64,000 nt of DNA from Hawksworthiomyces lignivorus (lineage: Eukaryota > Ascomycota > Sordariomycetes > Ophiostomatales > Ophiostomataceae): the NCBI GenBank assembly GCA_002917075.1, contig NTMA01000047.1, forward strand, positions 124,001 through 188,000, written 5' to 3'. Below, one piece after another: positions 1 to 11,459 of the stretch. A program made the translations under genes and the position numbers. The notes under the pieces were generated by a model. It did no database searches. It saw only the letters and a program-made list of their open reading frames with translations, and was not told where the DNA came from. Numbering within the stretch: the stretch's first letter is position 1; the number at the start of each line of letters is the position of its first letter.

Positions 1-1974
1 TCGATAGTTGACGTTTAACGAGGAATCGCCCATTTTAGTTCGGCTTAGGGTGGCAGTTTCCACCTCTCTTTTGGATAAGCTTTCCCAACGGCGTGGCTTT
101 TCTTTCTCGACTTTTTTTTTTTAGGCCAAACAGTCGATTTAACGACGTCCATTTGCAGCATCTTCGTACATCCTCTCGTCATGCCATTCTTGGCACCAAG
201 AACATAATCAGCCAAGCCTTGCTGACCGAGTTGTCCCAGAAAGACTGCGCAGCGAACAGGGCCCAACTTCATGACAAAACATCACCAGGCTGCAGCGGAA
301 CTCTCCCTCGTCCACAACCTGGTATGTTTCCGCCTTAGCAAAGGGCCCTGTTCTTTGGCCGGTGCAATATCCTTATGGCGGTAAATGAGCATAATTGGGC
401 AACATACCGTAGCTCAAAGAAGAAGACAAATCAAAAAGGCAGAAAGGCAGGGAAAAGAAGAAGACGAGAGAGAGCCTTCCTTAAAGACATAGAGATGGGG
501 GGATAACGTAAGAAATGCAAAGGTTCTGCTACTGCTTCACAGAAACTGACTCGCACAACTTACGACCTGTGTTTTTTTGGATGGGTCGTCTGGCGAACCG
601 CTGCATCTTCGATGTCGCTGATGCTCTTCTGGCTGCCATCGTATTTGTCGACGTTGAGGGGTTGTGTGCTATCCTCGTCATCGCTTTCTCCTGGCTGTAG
701 GCGGATTATTTCTGTCTCTCTGATCTGCTTGCCAGATAAGGTGTTTACTTCCATTTGAGCAACGGGCTGATCAGGAGACATTTGCGTCTCTGCTGCCGTT
801 TCTAATGTCCCTCTGTCAACCGGTATGAGTGCGGAGCGGTCGACTCTGCAGCGACGCGAGAGTTTTGACCTATTTCGAATTATGCTTTGTTCAATCATAT
901 TATCGACATATGAATATAAGTGAAGGATTAGAATTAGACACAATAAAGATGGTAGCTTTGGGCATAGACGATGACTGCAGTCTATTTATCTTATTATTAA
1001 TATATCTGCTACAGAAGTATTTGTTTCCTCATCATTCCATTTCCTGAATTTCCATATCAACGTTACTTCATATTACTGCCAGGTTTGTCTTGGCTACTGT
1101 GCATGTTTGCACTCCTGTCCACTTCAGATTCCATCTTTTCGCCATGTGCTGTGAAGAGCAATAGTTCTAAACTGCCAACCATTGGCGAAAGAGAGTGGTC
1201 TCAAAACAGGATAAGCTCTGATGCGACTTAAAATCTGCATACATCAATGCTTTAGAGGGCTGAACCATGGTTTAAGTCTGGCATATGGTGCTAGTAGATT
1301 AGGGTGTTATACAACGAGAAATAAGAAAAGAAAGGCTGAAAAATAAGCTAGTGCCCTGAACATAGAGGACACTAGTGTTATTTTGGAAGCTGTGCTCCAT
1401 TAATGCCAGCAGAGAAGATCTATATAGTGTGGATCACGTTGTTACACTCTGCGCGAATAGGATTTAATGCTCCACGAATGTGAAAGGAGATCCCAGCACC
1501 TCTCGGCTTTCCTGCCGCGCTAAATAGCACGGCACATCTGTCGATCCCTTTTGGGCATCCTAAGGTTATCTCGCGTTGTTAAACAGCAGAGGTCTGTTTA
1601 GGACTAATATACATATGTGTACGTTTGGAACTGCACGGCTTTCTGGCGAGCGTCTGCTGCTGAGCGCATCAAATTATCTCAAGCCCTTTCCCATTTTGCT
1701 GAGATTGTCAGCATTTACTCAAGGGTCTGTGGTGAGGAATCAGACAGCCTAGGTTTTCTGCTCTCGCCAGGCTTAACTAATAGATATGCTACACACATTG
1801 AAATGGAAAACCGCCATTTAATAAAAGCTGAACAAAAGCTTTCTCGTCGCAAAAGAATTAAGGTTCTCCTATATATGACGCCGAGAGCCCGCTCGTATTT
1901 ACAGAGAACACTCCATCAACCACAAGAGGCTCAGAAACTCGTAATGCTCCAACTTGCATCGCTTTCTATGATTC
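1..1974. other. left-edge region without a confident gene
   Basis: Apart from the possible exon at 563-781, I see only short, mutually overlapping reading frames with no recognisable family. The stretch 850-1470 is A+T-rich and looks non-coding. The right end would hold the 3' untranslated region of the minus-strand SNF2 gene. Confidence 0.4.
563..781 (-). CDS. possible exon of an unrecognised gene (left edge)
   Basis: An open stretch on the minus strand starts at an ATG at 781 and encodes about 72 residues of polar, acidic protein (GESDDEDST is visible), ending in a basic tail. A good donor (GTAAGT) follows about eight codons after the acidic run, near position 562, just before the in-frame stop. 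Downstream on the same strand (about 180-340) are short open stretches in other frames that could be later exons, but I could not join them confidently. No family is recognised. It could be the 5' part of a small multi-exon gene, or chance. Confidence 0.2.
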
Positions 1975-4900
1975 CTACGACTCCACATCAGGTTCAATAT
2001 CCGCAAACCGGACCTGCGCCTTAGGCCGTTTCTGCTTTTTGGCGAGTGGACCCTCGCTTCCAGCGCCATCTCTGATACTGCTATTGCTTCTGCTCTCTTC
2101 TCCGCTGTTGGCGAATGCCCTTTTCTCTGATGACAAAGTAGGCGCAGAGGGTCCTGCCGCCGCACCTACAGCCATTTGTGGCCGGTCAATCTGCAGCCGC
2201 TCCTCAACCGCAACAAGCCCTTCATCGGGATGTTCCACACGTCCAAACCCACGCCCAAACAGAAATTGGGGGTTCTGCAGCGGTGCCATCTGCGCAGGAC
2301 CATCGATCTCTCTTCCAATGGTCTCGCCTTCGCCGTGCAATTTTGGAAGGGGGAGAATTTTGGCGTGCACCATCCATTCGTAGATGGGTCGGTCATCAAT
2401 GATCGATTTCAGCTTGCGATGTTCTGCTTGCGTCATAGTCTGCCGCCGCGCGACAATCACTTCATCTAGACTATCGCGCAAGACCAAGGTCTCTACTGAC
2501 ACTTGCTTTTTCTGCGAAATCCGCCGCACGCGACCGATCGCTTGCGCCTCGACTTGGGGATTGAGTACTGGGCTGAGAAAATATATGCGCGACGCCGAGC
2601 GCATGTCAAGTCCGAATGCGGCTTGTGAAAGGTCCATGAGAAGAACTCGAAATTTGTTTCTCTCAACATCACCAGAAGTGCTGTTGAACGTGGCTACATA
2701 TTGTGCACGCCGTTCAGCAGTGATCCCCCTGGCATAGATAAGATGGTGGATCTGTAGAATTTCCAAATGCTCTGCCAGATAGAATGCGATGTTTTCATTG
2801 TCGTAGAACACGATAATCTGTTCATCATCTTGGTGTTTGACTATCGCGTCAAGAAGATACGAGAGTTTAGCTGATGCTGTTGAGATGATCTGGGCTTTTG
2901 TTAGGGGCGCAGCAATCTCAGTTTCAGGCACGTCAAAAGGGGCAGGCAGGTCGCTCATTCGTGAAGGAGTGCCCAGAGCCCCATTTCGTTTCTTCAAAGG
3001 ACTGCCACTACTGTCGTCGCCGAGTTTCGTATTTCCTGCTAGTGTTGTGGTCGCAGCCTTTGTCTTTGCGCTCCCTTTTGCCTGAGACGAAGAAATTTTC
3101 TCTAGCTGCTGCTGTTGATGGAGGAAAACATCATGTCCTTTTGCCACAAAGCGTCCATCAGCAAACATGGCTTGAAGTGAATGTGGCGCGTCTATACAGG
3201 GCCGTAGAAACTGTTGCAACGCTCGAATCATCGGAGCCGCGGTACAGGTGAGACTCCCATCCGGATTTGTTTCCGGTTGCTCCAGCGGTGCTTGCTCCTC
3301 TCCTTGTCCATCGATAGACCATGCTGCTGCATATGATCCGCCACCAGGAAAGTCTTTCACATACACAGGTACTTCATGAAACTGATCGGCTAGTTGCTTG
3401 AATTTGTTTTTCTGAGCTAGGCGCCCAAAGATAATAGCATCGCGCAAGAGTTGTTCGTCTTCAGCACTGGTGGGGACCTTTCTGTCTGTCAAAAACTTCT
3501 CGGCTGTCTCAAGAGCCTTCAAGATCTCGGCTGCAGAGTAAAAGTAAGCGCCGAAAAAAGTTGATTGCCGAATGTTGCTCAGCAGCTGCAGTAGAGCACT
3601 CCGCTGTGAGGGATGGAAAAAGTAATCCTGATCTGTCCTTTGTGATTGTACTGCGTTGAAGATGATCATCATGGAGAACAAATTAAGGCAGAGTTTGTCT
3701 AGATATGAACCATCCAGAAGCACAACTTTTTCAACAACAGGTGGCAGAAGGTCGCCAACTTCAGCTTTGCGGTGCCGGATGATTAGAGAGTTGAGCGTGT
3801 TGCGGAGACAGTCTCGTCGGCCGCTGCTGCGGTTGCTATGCTTTGGCTGCATGACATAGACGGCCCAGTCAGCGAGCGTGTCACTACCGCTATTGTGCTC
3901 AAGGAGAGTGTTGGCCCAAGGACGCATTCCCAGATACAAGCTAGCCATACTTCCTATTCGCTCAAGATCCTTCCTTTCCTGTAAGCTCGATGACTCTGCC
4001 AGCTTTTTGGAAGAGTCAACCATTGTGGCTTTGGCAAAAGAAATAGAGGCATCAGCATGAGTCGCCAAGATCTCATCGTCGTCATCCTTTTCCTCACTCG
4101 TGCTTGTCGGTGTTGACAATGCTGTGCTATCATCTACGCCAAATAGCCCCGTAGATGGTGTGCCGGTCACAATCCACCTAGCAGAAACCTGCAGGCAATC
4201 GAGAACGTGCAACAGATTGCTCTTTCTACCAATTTTGGAATTTCCTAGGCGATGTCCCTCGTCTACTATCACCCGCTTGAAATGTACAAACGCGAGTGGT
4301 GAATGGAATTCCCACCCATGTCGGGTTACGACACGGTCCTGTTCGAGTCTTTCGAAACGAGGAAGTGAAAACAGCAATATATCCGCCTCCAGGATGTCCG
4401 TCAGGTCTGGGACCGGTTGCTTCCCAGCAACCACCAAAACATGAAGTCCACTGGTGTGCTTTTCAATTTCCTGCTCCCATTGGCGCACGAGATTTGCAGG
4501 CACGATGACGAGGCTGCATCTGCTCAGAAAGACAGCTGGCGTAGCCTGTGATGGTTCTGGCTGCTGTTGCCGTTTCTTGTAAAGTTGAGGCGTGCGACAA
4601 GATTCTCGCGCTGCAAGGTCAAAGCGAGGCAATACATACTGCGCAGGGTTTCGCTTGATGATATCTATACAATTGCTATATTCATCTTTGCTCATTTCTG
4701 TCTCCTGTAAATAGAGTTGCCAGGGAATTGACTGGCGCGTGATGATTGTAGCGGCCATATCGGCAAGCGAGGCTATGCGTGGGCGACGGACGCCGCTTCC
4801 CTCTCCGCCTCCGATTGAGCCATCCTCATACGGGATGTCACGGCAGAACTCTGGCATTTCGGCTGGAAACGCGCGTGTTGCCAAGATGAGGGCCAAGCAT

Positions 4901-5805
4901 ATTAGTGTCTTGCCTGTCCCCATTTCTTCTGCCAGGATGCCGCCTGAGATGCCGTCGTACCATCGTGGTGCTCGCAACACTTCACCAGTAACGTCGTCAT
5001 AGTACCAAGGAGTGCCACTGGCTTGGTCAGGAATGCAGATAAGACGGGGGTCAATAGACCTGCCGGGACAAATCTCGCGCTGAAGCATGACGATCGCTGA
5101 GCGGATTTGATAGCCGTAAAGCGTAGACTTCAGACCATGCACATGACTAGTCGCTAAGGCATCTATTACTCTCTGGTATGCTTCATCCTGTATCAAGCTT
5201 GGTTGGGGCTGAGGCGATGGAATGGTGTTAAACATTTGCAGAAGTGAGATTTCTTGTCCATTGCTGCTCCCTTCTGACTCCCAGTCCTCTTCATCCTGCC
5301 CGGTAGCAAGCACTGCAGGGAAAGTAAGAGGTTGATAGTTGGCATCTTGCTCCCCTCTGCGCCATGTTTCAGAAGAATAATCCAAGCTTCTCAAAAGATT
5401 CTGTACATCTCGTCGCAGTTTTTGGTCTGAGCGAGGGATCAACCGGCGATATTCGTCATCCGGAAGTATATAGATGCGGCAAAACCCGCGGGAGGGGCAG
5501 CGCCCACTAACCCGGAAGGAAAATCGTACCCATCGTTTCAAAAAAGGTCTAACGAGAGGAGCCAGAGTAGATAATTGGAGAAGAAGCCTTTGCAATGGCT
5601 CTTCTAGATATTGGCATTGCTGCAGCTCTGGCAGCACTGCATCTTTAGCATCGTCTGGGTGAACAGACTGTAGCCAGCCATCATCATGGTGCTGCGCTGG
5701 TGGCGATGGCCACAGTTCTTTCCAAGGTGCTTTCTCTATATCACCGGCCGTAATACACAAACAACCGGCCGGAATATATTTTTCCAGAGGCACTGCACTC
5801 GCCAT
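1975..5805 (-). CDS. SNF2-family DNA-dependent ATPase/helicase-like protein
   Basis: An intronless reading frame of 1276 residues. The SNF2_N half has Walker A (EEMGTGKT, about residues 293-300), motif Ib-like VIVPANLVRQW (about 433-443), a DEGH motif II (about 515-518) and motif III VTGTP. The Helicase_C half carries GLDMRSASRI and AIGRVRRIS (about 1090), the arginine-finger motif VI. About 500 residues lie between the halves, as in Rad5/SHPRH-like remodelers, but I see no RING-type Cys/His array there. The tail is low-complexity with a basic cluster (AKKQKRPK) that could be a nuclear localisation signal. By family it should couple ATP hydrolysis to translocation on DNA in chromatin or repair. 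The exact subfamily (Irc20/SHPRH-like or a fungus-specific clade) is inference. The start follows from the long open frame; it has no close neighbour on the left. Confidence 0.85.
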   Translation of the reverse strand: MASAVPLEKYIPAGCLCITAGDIEKAPWKELWPSPPAQHHDDGWLQSVHPDDAKDAVLPELQQCQYLEEPLQRLLLQLSTLAPLVRPFLKRWVRFSFRVSGRCPSRGFCRIYILPDDEYRRLIPRSDQKLRRDVQNLLRSLDYSSETWRRGEQDANYQPLTFPAVLATGQDEEDWESEGSSNGQEISLLQMFNTIPSPQPQPSLIQDEAYQRVIDALATSHVHGLKSTLYGYQIRSAIVMLQREICPGRSIDPRLICIPDQASGTPWYYDDVTGEVLRAPRWYDGISGGILAEEMGTGKTLICLALILATRAFPAEMPEFCRDIPYEDGSIGGGEGSGVRRPRIASLADMAATIITRQSIPWQLYLQETEMSKDEYSNCIDIIKRNPAQYVLPRFDLAARESCRTPQLYKKRQQQPEPSQATPAVFLSRCSLVIVPANLVRQWEQEIEKHTSGLHVLVVAGKQPVPDLTDILEADILLFSLPRFERLEQDRVVTRHGWEFHSPLAFVHFKRVIVDEGHRLGNSKIGRKSNLLHVLDCLQVSARWIVTGTPSTGLFGVDDSTALSTPTSTSEEKDDDDEILATHADASISFAKATMVDSSKKLAESSSLQERKDLERIGSMASLYLGMRPWANTLLEHNSGSDTLADWAVYVMQPKHSNRSSGRRDCLRNTLNSLIIRHRKAEVGDLLPPVVEKVVLLDGSYLDKLCLNLFSMMIIFNAVQSQRTDQDYFFHPSQRSALLQLLSNIRQSTFFGAYFYSAAEILKALETAEKFLTDRKVPTSAEDEQLLRDAIIFGRLAQKNKFKQLADQFHEVPVYVKDFPGGGSYAAAWSIDGQGEEQAPLEQPETNPDGSLTCTAAPMIRALQQFLRPCIDAPHSLQAMFADGRFVAKGHDVFLHQQQQLEKISSSQAKGSAKTKAATTTLAGNTKLGDDSSGSPLKKRNGALGTPSRMSDLPAPFDVPETEIAAPLTKAQIISTASAKLSYLLDAIVKHQDDEQIIVFYDNENIAFYLAEHLEILQIHHLIYARGITAERRAQYVATFNSTSGDVERNKFRVLLMDLSQAAFGLDMRSASRIYFLSPVLNPQVEAQAIGRVRRISQKKQVSVETLVLRDSLDEVIVARRQTMTQAEHRKLKSIIDDRPIYEWMVHAKILPLPKLHGEGETIGREIDGPAQMAPLQNPQFLFGRGFGRVEHPDEGLVAVEERLQIDRPQMAVGAAAGPSAPTLSSEKRAFANSGEESRSNSSIRDGAGSEGPLAKKQKRPKAQVRFADIEPDVES

Positions 5806-6313
5806 GCCTCAAAATTCCCTGGACCCGTGCTTCTACTCAAAGGGAGCAAGGTAGGCTACGGATATTCCAGGTTAATAAAGGATAGCCTCACAGCAAGATC
5901 TGTCACAACAAAGAACAAATAATTTCAAGAAATGGCTGCTTAAATCAACAGGTAAAGAGATCGTTGACGCTCTGTCTCCACAATAGCTCCATTCGACTCC
6001 ATACTGTACAACAGATGGTGAAGAATGTCGATTTGTAAGGGTAGAAACAATGGTTGAAGTCAGACGTTTGATATTTATTGGCTTTAACTAGTGGGTTCGC
6101 TGCCTAAGAAAAGTGGGGCGTTTAATGTGCAGAGGCGCATTGACCTAAATGCCGTCGTTCTTAGCCCGCCATGCCCGCTAGCACCCCTTCCCCTCGAAAT
6201 GGGAACGAGCGCTGGGTACTGAGCGAAACAAAGTTAGCTTAAAATAACTCATGGTGTGAATATTGAACCAGGACGCCTCAAACGATATCTCGGGTATGAT
6301 AGTAAATTAAAAT
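5806..6313. other. intergenic: SNF2 gene promoter and E3 ligase 3' region
   Basis: 508 nt between two minus-strand genes. It would contain the promoter of the SNF2-family gene and the terminator of the HECT_2 gene. I see no distinct motif. Confidence 0.4.
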
Positions 6314-8065
6314 CTATTTCGTAAATTTCCCTGGTTCCCATCGTTTCAATAATCCAATCTTCCATTCTTTGAAGGTCCTTTCTTTGGCCGGCAAAATGGA
6401 GTTGCTTCTTTCTAGTGTCTGCATAACAGATTGGATTGTCTCTTCAGGGAGATTTATCTCCTGGACATCCGAATTCAGTTTATCTAGCAGGATATCTGCT
6501 TCATGGCGATAGATCACCTTGTACAACAGCTTGACAGCTAAGACAGGCGTCTCCTCAAGCATGTTGGATGCATAGCATATGTTACTGTTTAGAACCCAAA
6601 TGTGAAGGACTTTGCTTGTGTCCGATTCTTTCCAATCGGCGCCTCTGTCATCTAGACCAAGTAAATCATCGATGGGCAAAATCACTGACTTAGAAGAGCC
6701 TGATCGTGCGATAGTAGCCATCAATGTGGCGGACAAGCAGTCAGAAGCAGAGGGCAACATTGGTGACTTGGTCACGGCCGGTAAAGACGTTGGCAAGCCT
6801 GGAAATTGCATCTGCCACTTGAAGATATTTATCGATAGGGTGCGGGCGCTGAAGTATCCGACGTGTGCGTGGCATGACGCACAGAATACATTGAGGCTCC
6901 GACGGGATGGAGCATCCATTGTGCTTCCCGTGGAAAGGCTTTCCCGTTTCAAAGATGCCTTCTCATAATTGGTCTTGGAGAACTGCAAAACAACATATGC
7001 GTAGGTCTTAGCCTCATCCCTTTCGTAGAATATTCAATAACATAAAACGGTGTCACACGCAGATAGATGTCACCCAGTTGATCGTCACCGCCTCAAAAGA
7101 TCTCTAGATAGCGATGGCGAGCCAGGCAGGCCAAGGAAGCAGTTCTTCGTTATCGTAAGATGCGCTGAGCAACATCCCATATGATCCACCACGTCTAAAA
7201 GAAACAGTGAAAACGGGGCTATTCAGGCATCTCACGATAGACGGACAGAATGCTCATCTTTAAATTTCCTCTTGGGCAACTGTATCGGTCACACATGCTA
7301 TGAAAGAAGACCTCAGGGACCTCCCAGCGTGGCGGCCTTCTTGGAACCCGATACAAACGAAAAGGAATAGGGAAATGCGCGTGAACATACCACTATATTC
7401 TGGCAATCGCTTTCCGCAAAGAGCAGAGCAATCAAATCAACGAATCCTACCCTCGATTCTGCAGTAATGACGTTGCTGGCACCATATCCCCTAGCCGCCA
7501 AGTTTTCACTGCTGGCCTTGTCGGCCCCCCTAGGCTCACTGTTACTGGGAGAGACCCCTGGCAGGGCATCCCGATGGTCTGGCTTGTGACAGTGCCAGAA
7601 CTCCATCATCTCTGCCCAGTTTTCGCTAGGCAAGTCTTTCCACGCGTGGATTCTGTTATTTTGCACTAACACAGCATCGCACGAGCGGCAAGTGACCGCC
7701 GCATCAGGCACCAGGTCCGGTGCGGACCACGGCACCGAACCATCGTCAGCAGCCGTGCCCCGAGTGCGATGCTCGGTATCAGCAATGGGCAGGCGCCAAG
7801 AAATATGAAATACTGGTGATTTATCTTCCTTTGATCCTGCTGGTATTGGCAAACGCGAATTCCTGGCAGACACCGGACCTGGCAGGATCAGCTCCTCACA
7901 CTGGAGTCCGTGGCGTACGCGAAGCGTCGCGCCATCCTGCAGCACCTCAGCGGTCGTCACGTACGACGGGTCAGCTAGTCTATGTATTGATACAGATACA
8001 GATACCTGGCGAATATTAGGAAGAAGTTCAGCGTAAATGTGTATTCGATGTGGCGAGACGGCCAT
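6314..8065 (-). CDS. UBE3D-like HECT_2 domain E3 ubiquitin ligase
   Basis: Two exons are proposed, 8065-7391 and 6982-6314, joined in phase 0 over a 408-nt intron (donor GTATGT, acceptor TTTTGCAG), giving 447 residues. The first exon has the HECT_2 signature: a CRSC pair, then WKDLPSENWAEMMEFWHCHKP. The second has a further CASC pair and ends WKIGLLKRWEPGKFTK, the usual family ending. Human UBE3D (E2C-binding protein) is the reference member and binds UbcH10. By family this is a cytosolic or nuclear E3-like protein acting with an E2. The intron is longer than others here, and coding frame stays open for some codons upstream of 6982 in the same phase, so the acceptor may lie near 7005 or a small exon may be missed. 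It is followed 508 nt later by the SNF2 gene on the same strand. Confidence 0.75.
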
Positions 8066-8397
8066 GGCTATGCAAAGTCGAGGTTGTTAAATTCAAGCAC
8101 GGTGGATTCTGACTTTGTGATGATTTATCTAGAAATGTATTCTCAGAATAATAACGTGTAATATGTTGTTTTCACACTGTGAATAATTACACTGTATCCA
8201 ATTTTCACCTAAGCTTATGCGACTAGCACGCGCCACACCTACCACTGCAGAACCTCACGTCTCCAGTACTCGAACATTGCGAGTCCAAAGCGGCTCAAAT
8301 TCTCGAAGAGTTTTCGACGCAAATTTTAACAATATTTCTGTTGAGATTACTTTTATGATTCTCCACCCTTCATACATGTCATTTAAAATCCCTCCCT
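8066..8397. other. intergenic: E3 ligase promoter and eIF3d 3' region
   Basis: 332 nt between tandem minus-strand genes. A+T-rich, with no recognised element. Confidence 0.4.
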
Positions 8398-10271
8398 CTA
8401 CTCTTCATCGGCGTCCTCAGCCTCCTCACCGTCCTCGTCGACATCATCATCAAAGCTGCCTGCTGGCACCTCATAGAGGCGGAGGATCGACTTGTTAGGG
8501 TCCTTAACGAGCACATACCGGCCATCGCCCTTCTTCAGGCACATGTCGGCAATAGTGCGCACAATACCCCAGCCGTTCGACAACGACAAGTTCATCTGGG
8601 CGGCAAAGTCCCGCGGTTTCCAGCCGACAACGCCGAGAATAACATGCTTGTCGTTAGACTTGGGGTTCGCGCGGGATACGAAGCTAAGAGGAGTGTTAGT
8701 AAACGGACAAGCACAAAAAATCACACACTGAAGAGAAGTACGCACCCTAGTTTCATAATATCCGCCTTGGCCAGAATACTCTGGACGGTCCACCGGGCCA
8801 GCTTGCACGAGTTGTTCTTCATCTCGGTAGCTACAACAGCACCGCGCTGGCTGACCAGCTTCGTGCGCCAGTCAAGAGCACCTCCAGAGCCCTGGGCCTT
8901 GCTGTCGAATTCGTTCAACGCCTTCACAGTCAAGAACTGGTCCTCGCCGCTGGTCGCATTCTTCTGCGCCGCATCCAGCTCTGTCCGTACAACCAGGTAG
9001 ACGGGATCCTCCTCGTTGGTCGACAGGTCGAAGCGGCGGTACTTGTAGGCTTTGGATGCCGGCGGCTCAGTCTCTTCTGATGCGTTGTAGAATGGGTTGG
9101 GGTGAGCCATCTCCACTTTGCTCGCTCCTTCGAGCACGACCTGGTTCGCAAAGTTGTGGTTGATGTACGTGGCCTCCTCTGCCAGCGCGCTCGGCTGGTT
9201 CAGGCTGTCCTTGCTGCCATCAGCGGCCTCGAGCGGCGCGTCGGCCGCATTCTCGTTGACGGTCACCATGTCGAGCGCGGCGTTGTCGCGCTTGTCCAGG
9301 AAGATCTTGTTGCCCTGGCGGACAATGACAATGTCCCAGGGGTACACAGAGCGGGGCGCGCACATCAGCATAGAGAGAATGCTGTCTGTGGCAAAGATCG
9401 TCGCCTCTCCCTTGTCGGCCAGCTCTTGGATGATCGGGTCGGACGATGTCGTCACGTTGTACGCAGCGCGGTCGAGGACTGTCAGTTTCCTCTCGGCTGA
9501 CTTGACTGGCTGCTTGTCGAAGCTGCGGTCGTAGTAGTACAGGAAACCGAACGAGTCGAGGTCCTCGCCGTCGTCCGCGTCCAGGTTCAGCTTGCTCAGA
9601 CGATTAAAGTCAATCTCTTCCAGCAGCTGCCAGTCGGCCTTGATGGCGATCGACGCATCCCGGTTCCGAGCCGGCTTGTCGTAGTCCTTCCAGCCAAACC
9701 GACGCCCGCGCGCCCCGCCGCCCGCATTCGACCGTCCGCCACCGCGACCACCGTCGTAGCCACCACCCGCACGGGATGCGCCTCCCGACCGTTGCAGCTG
9801 GGTACGCCCGCCTCGGCCATCCTGGCGGGCGCCTCCACGTTGACCGCGACCTCCCCGGGTGAACACTGCACCGCGCCCGAATCTCGTCTTTCCCGTGTCG
9901 CGCGTGTTGCTTACCACCGAGAAACTGGCTTCGTCTTCGGCCGGTGGCGCAGCAAATAGGGAGACAGCTCCCGCGCCGTAAACCTGTTGGTCTGGTCTAA
10001 TCAACATCTCTCATTCGCGTATTTATTTTCTTCGTGTGCCAAGTGAAAGGCATTGCATACCTCGGTTATAGCGGTTGTATTGGGACCGACCACCGCGTCC
10101 ATCACGACCGTCTTTTCCATCAGCCGTCCAGTCGGCCATCCGGCCAAGCTTGTCGCCCTTCGAGAACGGCGCATAGGGCACGCCATTGAGGGTCGTCTCG
10201 CTAGTTACCGGCGGGCCCCATCCATCGCCGTCAGGCAAGGCGGCGATGATTTGGGAGAGCGGCTCCGGCAT
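8398..10271 (-). CDS. eIF3d: translation initiation factor eIF3 subunit D
   Basis: Three exons: 10271-10061, 9991-8746 and 8683-8398, with introns of 69 and 62 nt (donors GTATGC and GTGCGT). The joined CDS encodes 580 residues, the usual eIF3d length. Visible family blocks are the N-terminal GDGWGPP, an Arg/Gly-rich basic stretch (about residues 100-160) typical of the RNA-binding N-terminus, [17 protein letters not shown] sequence, [17 protein letters not shown], and [20 protein letters not shown] near the C-terminus. The last 20 residues are strongly acidic. eIF3d is the cap-proximal subunit of eIF3 on the 40S ribosome. The start at 10271 (MPEPL) was chosen because it matches the conserved N-terminus and sits in exon 1 just before the GTATGC donor. 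The second junction restores KLG-FVSRA across the splice, which supports it. Confidence 0.96.
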
Positions 10272-11459
10272 CGTCCCTCTTGGTCTCAGAGACTGCAGAA
10301 GGATGTAGGAATTCGAGAAGGGGACGTATACAATCGGGGAGTGGCTGATTGAAATGCAGTCTAAAGCGTGCTGCAAATGCTGCGAAACTGCTGTGCTTTT
10401 CTGGGTAGGAGGTAAAAATAAAAAATCGGTCGCAAAAATAAGTTCGGTCGTTTGTGGGAGGAGGGGTATAAAAGTGGATCTAAGCTGACAGCTGGCAACA
10501 CCTGTCAGCAATTTTGATAGCCATCCGTAGCAGACATTCCAACCTCTTACACGAAGTGTAATAACGACAGCTCTCCAAATCCAAATAATGAATTTGTCGC
10601 GCAATCGTGTAAATTGGTTCTTCTTATGCCTCTATCTATGAGACTGCTTGCGTTCTACTGGATCTGAACCCATTTTGGGGGGGGGGGGCAAATATCCTTT
10701 TTTACTAGTACGATGCGTAAAATGCTGTGTAATTGAGGGCGCACTTCAAACTGTGTGAGTATCTTGAAATAGTTTTAATGGCGTCTGGCAGCAACCTCGC
10801 ATGAGTCTAGTTTTGTACTTTGACTTATAGGTTTGCACCTGAATTTGTGGCACTAATTTTTTTTTTTTTTTTGGTTTCATGTTGAATGAGGGTATTTGAA
10901 CATATTTTCAGAATAATTCAAAATAGCAAGGTTGTGTTCGCTTCCACATTAGAAGGTTTTCGTATTCCTTAGAAGATAACCTCGATACTTCGAATCTATT
11001 TTTGAAGGACCGTAGGACTTTATACGCTCTCTTCATTCTAGAAAAGAAAAATTCGGCACGAAATATCTTGGATAGTGTGTGTATACTCCTTCGCACTCTT
11101 CAATATTCATACACTAGACTTTTGCATGGGAAACCAAACATTGTATATGAAAATATCTCAAATTTTTCTTTCTGGCCCATTACACGAACAGAGGTGGATG
11201 ATTTTAAAGAGCAATATCTTCTTACATCCGTCATTCAATATTGCGGCAATAAGACAAAGGAAAATAAAAAAGAAACACCTAAAGGCCAGCCTTTTGTTTT
11301 ATATACATGTGACACGCCTCTTTCTCAATAAAATATTTATGTTCAACCGGAAGAGCAGATAGCACCACCTGCGAAGATCAATCAAAAATAAATCGCATAA
11401 ATTCGTCTACTGTCAGGATCCCGCAAAGGCAAAATAAACTGCTCCGGGTTGCCTCACAT
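10272..11459. other. intergenic: eIF3d promoter and non-coding DNA
   Basis: About 1.2 kb. It contains a TATAAA sequence at about 10468 (plus orientation), a run of 12 G at about 10677-10688 and a run of about 16 T at 10857-10872. A 109-codon open frame at 11002-11331 (plus) lacks any ATG and is A+T-rich; I do not accept it as a gene. The right end is the 3' region of the Egh16-like gene. Confidence 0.4.
10677..10688 (+). repeat. poly-G homopolymer (12 nt)
   Basis: An uninterrupted run of 12 G about 400 nt upstream of the eIF3d start. Long G runs are rare in such DNA and could form a quadruplex or be a sequencing-length artefact. Confidence 0.8.

Noticed and set aside
11002..11331. 109-codon frame near the Egh16-like gene
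   Set aside because: No ATG, A+T-rich, and an overlapping open frame on the other strand; no homologue recognised.
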